A stretch of DNA of 9,195 bases. Origin: HK-STAS-PATE-36 sp964610345 (GTDB lineage: Bacteria; Patescibacteriota; Saccharimonadia; Saccharimonadales; JAGQNJ01). The stretch covers positions 1 through 9,195 of the forward strand of contig CAZSVQ010000029.1 of assembly GCA_964610345.1 (NCBI GenBank). The letters are read 5' to 3'. A program made the position numbers and the translations under genes. Shown piece by piece: positions 5,067 to 9,195 of the stretch. Below the pieces are notes generated by a model, which had not been told where the DNA came from, searched no databases, and saw only the letters and a list, made by a program, of their open reading frames with translations. Position 1 is the stretch's first letter. The number at the start of each line of letters is the position of its first letter.

Positions 5067-6641
5067 ATGAGCGAAGTAAGTATCCAAAAAAAATCAAAGT
5101 CAAAGAAACGATCATTTTTGCTTTTTGCTGCTATTATTGCCCTTATTGGCTGTGTCGTATTGTTTCAATCACGTGCGGCAGTGCCTACAGCTCCAACTGT
5201 TTATATGACCCCTGAGACAACAACACTAGCTGCAAACACCACGTTCAATGTTACAGTTCGTGAAAACAGTGGCACTTCACCTGTAAATTATACGTCAGCG
5301 TCTTTTTCCTACCCAACAAACTTAGTAGAATTTGTAGCTGTTGATAATCCAGCTACTTCTGGCTCTCCGTTCAACGCACAAGCCGGATTCACAAACAACA
5401 ACGGAACAATAACAATCGATAGATATATTAATCCACCAAGTGCATCACCTATTGTACCCGTTTCAGGAGATCAATTTGTAGCAACTATAACATTCAAGAC
5501 AAAAACATCTAATGGAGCAGGGCTTTTCTCTTTCGTTAACGGGACCGAGCTAACAGGCGAATCTGGGACAAATCTTATTACATCACTCAGCCGAACCCAA
5601 GGTACATCACTTACGGTTGATGTACTAGCACCAACAGTCTCAGTTACTGGTATTACCAATAATCAGGTTATATCAAGCGGAAGCACCACACCAGTGACAA
5701 TAACCACTTCTGATAATACTGGAGCAAAAACACTAGAAATACTTATAGATGGCGCCAAAATTGCAACACCATCATTGTCGGGAACCACCTACGCATATCA
5801 ATGGAATACAACTGGCTTAAGTTTAGGTAATCATACTTTTCAAGTGAAAGCTATTGACGGATACGGCAACACTGGACAGTCCTCAATTATAAACGTCACC
5901 GTAGCAGATAAAAGTGCACCGACAACATCCATTTCTGCGCCATCTACTAACCCTCTAAAAGGTCAGGTTAGCTTAACCGCAACCGCCAATGATACAGGTG
6001 GGGGAACTGTAAGCAAAGTTGAGTTCTATGCTGGCACGAGAAAAATCGGGGAAGACACAACTAGTCCATATTCAGTAACCTGGAATACGGCTGATGGCAA
6101 CTATCCAGACAACACTTACTCACTAACAACTAAAGCCTATGATAATGCAACTCCGGCTAATGTTGGAACAAGTCCAGCGGTAAATGTAGTGGTAGAAAAC
6201 ACCGACAAAACAAAACCCACAGCCCCGACCAACTTCCGCTCTACATCAACTAGTGCCACTAGCGTAAATCTTGCATGGAATGCTAGCACAGACAATGTCG
6301 GTGTTGCGGGCTACAGAATAACCCGTAACGGGACCACCGTACAGGCAAACAATATAACAGGACTAACCTTTAATGATACTGGCCTTAGTGCCGCAACTAC
6401 GTATAATTATTCTATTGTAGCCGTAGACACAACTGGCAACTTATCAGATGCAACAACTCTGTCAGTAACCACTCCAAATCGCAAAATTGGTGACTTCAAC
6501 GGAGATAATAGCGTAAGTATGCAAGACTTGGGATTATTATTGATAAACTGGCGAACCACTAATGCCCAATACGACATTAACAAAGATGGCATTGTTAGTG
6601 GCGCAGACTTAGCCATATTGCTCGGTAACTACGGAAAATAA
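5067..6641 (+). CDS. Exported multidomain protein: cohesin-like, two Ig-like, FN3 and C-terminal dockerin
   Basis: This 524-residue secreted or surface protein begins with a lysine-rich stretch and a hydrophobic segment (16-34). A possible signal-peptidase site follows at SRA-AVP (36-40). Next are a cohesin-like domain (about 43-186), two bacterial Ig-like domains (about 188-280 and 284-378), a fibronectin type III domain (about 383-470, with the typical WNASTDNVGVAGYRI) and a type I dockerin (473-524). The two dockerin loops have the calcium ligands: D476, N478, D480 and D487 in the first; D503, N505, D507 and D514 in the second. Each loop leads into a DLxxLL helix. AGGAG (5056-5060) precedes the ATG by six bases. 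No catalytic domain is present, so it looks like a scaffold or adhesin. Carrying both cohesin-like and dockerin ends, it could bind its upstream neighbour or itself. Confidence 0.85.
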   Translation: MSEVSIQKKSKSKKRSFLLFAAIIALIGCVVLFQSRAAVPTAPTVYMTPETTTLAANTTFNVTVRENSGTSPVNYTSASFSYPTNLVEFVAVDNPATSGSPFNAQAGFTNNNGTITIDRYINPPSASPIVPVSGDQFVATITFKTKTSNGAGLFSFVNGTELTGESGTNLITSLSRTQGTSLTVDVLAPTVSVTGITNNQVISSGSTTPVTITTSDNTGAKTLEILIDGAKIATPSLSGTTYAYQWNTTGLSLGNHTFQVKAIDGYGNTGQSSIINVTVADKSAPTTSISAPSTNPLKGQVSLTATANDTGGGTVSKVEFYAGTRKIGEDTTSPYSVTWNTADGNYPDNTYSLTTKAYDNATPANVGTSPAVNVVVENTDKTKPTAPTNFRSTSTSATSVNLAWNASTDNVGVAGYRITRNGTTVQANNITGLTFNDTGLSAATTYNYSIVAVDTTGNLSDATTLSVTTPNRKIGDFNGDNSVSMQDLGLLLINWRTTNAQYDINKDGIVSGADLAILLGNYGK

Positions 6642-6703
6642 CTCTGTACCAAAGTATTGATTTGTGATACTAATTATTCAGCAGTAAAAAAGCTGTGTGC
6701 CCG

Positions 6704-7273
6704 CTAAAATCGTATTCTGTGCATTAATTTATCAATTGCCGGCTGTTTTCGCTCTTCTCTTGGCAAATACGTGCCTAAGGCTTCGACAATTGCTGGTTCG
6801 TCTTGTGGTTCATAATACATGCTAATTCCTGGCATAAAACGCTGTAATGGCAGTATGTCAATTGAGTTAATGGATCCTTCTTCAATCACTGCAAAAGACT
6901 TTAGGGAGTTATACTGGTACAACTTTTCACCAATTTTTATGCCTTGGCTAGATACTTCATATGTTAAAACTCGGGGCTTTCGTGAAGCAAAGCCAATAAA
7001 TAGTCCTCCAATTATAAAAATTACTACTGCTGATATTACGTCTTGGCCGAGTAAAAAAGTTATACCAGCGATTATTAATATCACGAAAAATGCAGATAAA
7101 TACCAGCCAGCACCTTTTTGGTAAGCAATAAATTCAGAAGCTGTCCAAGATACATGAACTTCTTTAGCGCTAACTGATGCTTGACTGTTAGGTTGATTTG
7201 GTGGTGTTTGTTGTTCTGGTACGAACTGCCAGCCAGCAGGTTGTTGGTTGGGTGTCTGAGTCTCTGGTTGCAT
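6704..7273 (-). CDS. Two-TM membrane protein with Pro/Gln-rich N-terminus, possible PH-like domain
   Basis: I do not recognise this 189-residue protein by name. It has a disordered Pro/Gln/Asn-rich N-terminus (1-35), then two adjacent membrane segments (about 57-75 and 78-97) forming a hairpin. A charged, beta-rich C-terminal domain (about 100-170) follows, including LTYEVSSQGIKIGEKLYQYNSLKSFAVIEEG, which resembles bacterial PH-like domains. A basic tail ends in MHRIRF. Both ends should face the cytoplasm. It follows the membrane protein gene at 7296-7949 by 22 bases. A TACAAT -10 box six bases before its ATG, with no Shine-Dalgarno, suggests its own leaderless transcript. The PH-like reading is tentative. 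Confidence 0.75.
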   Translation of the reverse strand: MQPETQTPNQQPAGWQFVPEQQTPPNQPNSQASVSAKEVHVSWTASEFIAYQKGAGWYLSAFFVILIIAGITFLLGQDVISAVVIFIIGGLFIGFASRKPRVLTYEVSSQGIKIGEKLYQYNSLKSFAVIEEGSINSIDILPLQRFMPGISMYYEPQDEPAIVEALGTYLPREERKQPAIDKLMHRIRF

Positions 7274-7279
7274 AAGCGT

Positions 7280-7290
7280 ATTGTACCATG
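7280..7290 (-). promoter_or_regulatory. Extended -10 promoter of the two-TM protein gene
   Basis: On the minus strand TGGTACAAT (TGnTANAAT, an extended -10) ends at 7280, six bases before the ATG at 7273. No clear -35 is needed or seen. Predicted transcription begins at the start codon. Confidence 0.6.
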
Positions 7291-7295
7291 TCTAC

Positions 7296-7949
7296 TTAAT
7301 AAAAATTGTTATAAATATAGTTTTTGGCACGAATAAAAAACTTCCAAAATAACACAAAAAAGTGAATAGTTAGCATAGTGCCTAAGATTGCAATCATTAA
7401 TTTTAAAATTCCTGCTAGTTCATTAATGGTTTGCAAGCCAATCTGGAACAACAATGTCCAGGCCGGCACCAAAAAGTTTATAGATACAACCGTATAAAAC
7501 AATAGCAAGAGTATACCTGAACATATAAAGATAGTATGTGAGAGTGTGGTACCCCACCAGCCTTCGGTTGGTTTTGCAGCTTCGCCATCTTCATCAGTAG
7601 GCTTAGCTACGTTGTCATAAATCTCTACGGCCATATTCTGGAATAACCAAACCAGCATATAGACAACACTTCCGATACCAAGCCAAAACAAAAATAATAC
7701 TATTCTCCCTAAAATTGGCACGGCTAGTAGCTCCGAGATATAGTCGAACCGTTGCCCGGCGACTTCTGACACAGAAATCGGTGTGACTGGGCTACCGTCC
7801 GCAAGTATAACGAGTAGGGTTTTATTGCTGGTTGCTAATAAAATCAATAGGCTTGTAAAAAAATAAGGTATGAGCTCGATTGGGCTTGGCAGTAAAAATT
7901 GGGTCAATAAAAGCCTATACTGTGACCCTCGTGAACTGCTATTTTCCAT
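7296..7949 (-). CDS. Multi-pass membrane protein of unknown function
   Basis: This 217-residue protein is hydrophobic and I do not recognise it. Likely membrane segments lie at about 28-48, 83-104, 137-160 and 183-206, with a possible extra one at 160-178. Between the first two is a polar stretch (about 50-75); between the second and third is an acidic, Pro-containing loop (PTDEDGEAAKPTEGWW, 117-132). The C-terminus is rich in aromatic and basic residues (FWKFFIRAKNYIYNNFY). It sits 22 bases upstream of another membrane protein gene on the same strand and may share its transcript. The start at 7949 has a TAAAAT box eight bases upstream and no Shine-Dalgarno. An IS lies 74 bases upstream in the same orientation, so read-through is possible. 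Confidence 0.72.
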   Translation of the reverse strand: MENSSSRGSQYRLLLTQFLLPSPIELIPYFFTSLLILLATSNKTLLVILADGSPVTPISVSEVAGQRFDYISELLAVPILGRIVLFLFWLGIGSVVYMLVWLFQNMAVEIYDNVAKPTDEDGEAAKPTEGWWGTTLSHTIFICSGILLLLFYTVVSINFLVPAWTLLFQIGLQTINELAGILKLMIAILGTMLTIHFFVLFWKFFIRAKNYIYNNFY

Positions 7950-7957
7950 ATGTTTAT

Positions 7958-7963
7958 ATTTTA
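7958..7963 (-). promoter_or_regulatory. -10 box of the multi-pass membrane protein gene
   Basis: TAAAAT (7963-7958 on the minus strand) lies eight bases before the ATG, predicting a leader of only one or two bases. No good -35 is visible; at the expected place the sequence is TTCCCT (7986-7981). Confidence 0.45.
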
Positions 7964-8022
7964 CAGGCTTGAGACGTAATAGGGAATCTTAATTTCATTT
8001 GCATGTAAACTTCGTAAACAAC

Positions 8023-8988
8023 TCAAGACCTTTGCAACATTGAGACAGGTGTCTGTAGCTGTATACCTAAGTGTACACGTTTAGTATTGTAATACTCAAG
8101 ATAGGCGTTTAGCCTGTCTTGCTGGCAAGAGAGTGGTACGCTCTTTTGCCAGTAGTAACCAATGCACTCCGTCTGAATCGTACGGTTAAAACGTTCAATG
8201 TGTGCGTTGTCATTCGGTCGGTGTAGACGACTATGTCTGGTGATGATATTCGCTCGTTTCATTTGCTGCTCAAAATACTGACCATACTCTGGACCGTTGT
8301 CAGCTTGAACCATGGCAATGGGGATTCCCCATTGCTGCTGCGCTAGTAGCACAGCCTGAGCAGCAAGCCCTTGCCTGAGCTTTGGCGCTAATGTAACGTG
8401 AGTCATCCGAGTGAATAGATCAATGACCGTGTAGTAATACAGTCGCTTGCCAGTTTTGGGATCGACGTGGTGGATGGTATCTGTCTGAACGAGCTCACCT
8501 GGTTTCGTTACAACCGGACGCACTGGGTTATCTCGTCTGACCCGATTCTTCCTGCCTCGGGCAATACCGGATCTCCACAGGATACGTCTGACACTACTCA
8601 AGGAAACTGAAATACCTAAGATCGTTACGAGGTGGTGCCAGACAACTTCTGCACAACGCTTTAGTTGTGCTCGTACAGCAATAACTAGCTGAGCTAGCTC
8701 TTGACTGACTGCCCTAGGGCTTGTGTGTGGTCGTGAAACGGTAGTTGGGATGCGCCAAGTACAATGGCTGAGGTGATTTAATCGACTGTAGACTCTATTC
8801 GGTCGGTTGGGATTATCCATCTGGACATTCTGGTTTAGTACGTCCCATTTGCGCTTCCAACGGTAGATAGTACAACGGTGAACCCCACAGCGGTTCGCAA
8901 CGATCTGCAAGGGTATGCAGTCGCGTACCAGCAATTGCATGGCAATTGCTCTCGCTTTAGGTAGATTAGGGTTGGTAGAATAGGCCAT
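8023..8988 (-). CDS. IS481-like DDE transposase
   Basis: This 321-residue transposase looks full length and intact. The N-terminus has a helix-turn-helix (about 25-48, IVANRCGVHRCTIYRWKRKW). A middle region with RPHTSPRAVS (86-95) and a second helical part follow, then the integrase core. The DDE triad is complete: D170 (VQTD), D230 (QADNGPEY) and E265 (HIERFNR), with 34 residues between the last two, as usual. The YYNTKRVHLGI segment (299-309) is typical of the core's end. The start at 8988 is backed by AAAGGAG eight bases upstream (9003-8997). The last codons run through the left inverted repeat, and the final base of the stop codon lies one base outside the perfect repeat. IS481 is my best family; IS3-like orfB is the alternative, but there is no orfA or frameshift. 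Confidence 0.9.
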   Translation of the reverse strand: MAYSTNPNLPKARAIAMQLLVRDCIPLQIVANRCGVHRCTIYRWKRKWDVLNQNVQMDNPNRPNRVYSRLNHLSHCTWRIPTTVSRPHTSPRAVSQELAQLVIAVRAQLKRCAEVVWHHLVTILGISVSLSSVRRILWRSGIARGRKNRVRRDNPVRPVVTKPGELVQTDTIHHVDPKTGKRLYYYTVIDLFTRMTHVTLAPKLRQGLAAQAVLLAQQQWGIPIAMVQADNGPEYGQYFEQQMKRANIITRHSRLHRPNDNAHIERFNRTIQTECIGYYWQKSVPLSCQQDRLNAYLEYYNTKRVHLGIQLQTPVSMLQRS

Positions 8989-9075
8989 GGGTAGGCTCCT
9001 TTCGTAGTTGTTTAGTAGTGACTACAGTTTAGGACGCCTACCTTTATTAGTTCAATTTATGTTGCAAAGGTCTTG
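8024..9075 (-). mobile_element. IS481-like insertion sequence
   Basis: The element is about 1,052 bases with one transposase gene. Its ends are perfect 17-bp inverted repeats, CAAGACCTTTGCAACAT at 8024-8040 and its complement at 9059-9075. A second inverted match, TTCGTA (8011-8016) with TACGAA (9082-9087), lies seven and six bases further out, so the true ends may be wider. No target-site duplication is visible next to the 17-bp repeats. By eye it is somewhat richer in GC than its neighbours, which fits transfer. Confidence 0.88.
8990..9042 (-). promoter_or_regulatory. IS leader hairpin overlapping the transposase Shine-Dalgarno
   Basis: GGTAGGC (8990-8996) pairs with GCCTACC (9036-9042), and TCC (8997-8999) pairs with GGA (9032-9034) across one bulged base. 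A nested GTAGT/ACTAC pair (9004-9008 with 9021-9025) fills the loop. In the RNA this buries the GGAG of the transposase ribosome site. A candidate internal promoter, TTGAAC (9055-9050) and TAAACT (9031-9026) with an 18-base spacer, would start RNA near 9019, after the first arm, leaving the site free. Confidence 0.5.
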
Positions 9076-9091
9076 GATGAATACGAAACTT

Positions 9092-9120
9092 TTGCGTTGA
9101 CTGCTCATGAATGTTATAAT
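9092..9120 (+). promoter_or_regulatory. Promoter of tRNA-Ser(GCU)
   Basis: A perfect extended -10, TGTTATAAT (9112-9120), lies 17 bases after a weak -35 TTGCGT (9092-9097). Transcription should start near 9127, about 15 bases before the tRNA. The IS ends 16 bases upstream of the -35 and leaves the promoter whole. Confidence 0.7.
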
Positions 9121-9141
9121 TTACCTCTGTTGTAGCGATAT

Positions 9142-9195
9142 GGAGAGGTACCCAAGTGGCTGAAGGGGACGGTTTGCTAAATCGTTAGGGGGGCG
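9142..9195 (+). tRNA. tRNA-Ser (anticodon GCT), partial at window end
   Basis: The 5' two-thirds of a class II tRNA are present. The acceptor strand GGAGAGG is the same as in the tRNA-Ser at 4292. A D arm follows, then the anticodon stem ACGGT/ATCGT (with a G-T pair) enclosing TTGCTAA. The anticodon GCT reads AGC and AGU, serine. The start of the variable arm (GGGGGGCG) is cut by the window edge. Confidence 0.92.

Noticed and set aside
6651..6690. Weak stems (AGTAT/ATACT and CAGC/GCTG) between the convergent genes, as a terminator.
   Set aside because: The stems are only four or five pairs; the nearby A/T run alone does not support a terminator call.
9097..9120. TTGACT plus TATAAT read as a -35/-10 pair.
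   Set aside because: The spacer is only 12 bases; the extended -10 with TTGCGT at 17 bases fits better.

Overview
The window looks like a chromosomal piece from a small-genome, AT-leaning bacterium, most likely a member of the Patescibacteria (CPR), with Candidatus Saccharibacteria the best guess. This is an inference. It rests on tightly overlapping genes, short proteins, proline/glutamine-rich membrane proteins without enzymatic domains, surface proteins pairing cohesin-like and dockerin segments, and a mix of Shine-Dalgarno and apparently leaderless starts. The standard genetic code fits every gene here. No 16S rRNA or marker gene is present to settle the taxonomy.

Layout. Positions 3-480 (minus) hold a RelB/RHH-type antitoxin and a RelE-type toxin, with a near-consensus promoter and a likely operator. 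Positions 481-790 are non-coding or hold at most a tiny ORF. Positions 791-3851 (plus) form one run of five genes joined by 4-8 base overlaps: SDR reductase, FMN-type split-barrel protein, aldo/keto reductase, S51-type serine peptidase and SET-domain methyltransferase. Positions 3852-4465 carry a tRNA-Arg with a GCG anticodon (minus) and a tRNA-Ser(CGA) (plus).

Positions 4466-6641 (plus) are a two-gene surface operon. The first gene is a membrane-anchored cohesin-like protein. The second is a long exported protein with a cohesin-like domain, two Ig-like domains, an FN3 domain and a C-terminal dockerin, so the pair could assemble on the cell surface. Positions 6704-7949 (minus) encode two integral membrane proteins of unknown function. 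Positions 8024-9075 are an IS481-like insertion sequence with 17-bp perfect terminal inverted repeats. It lies directly upstream of the promoter of a tRNA-Ser(GCU) gene that runs off the window end.

The most interesting points are the cohesin/dockerin pair, the redox-peptidase-SET operon, the repeated leaderless promoter layout, the unusual tRNA-Arg anticodon, and an IS leader hairpin that may block translation from read-through transcripts.
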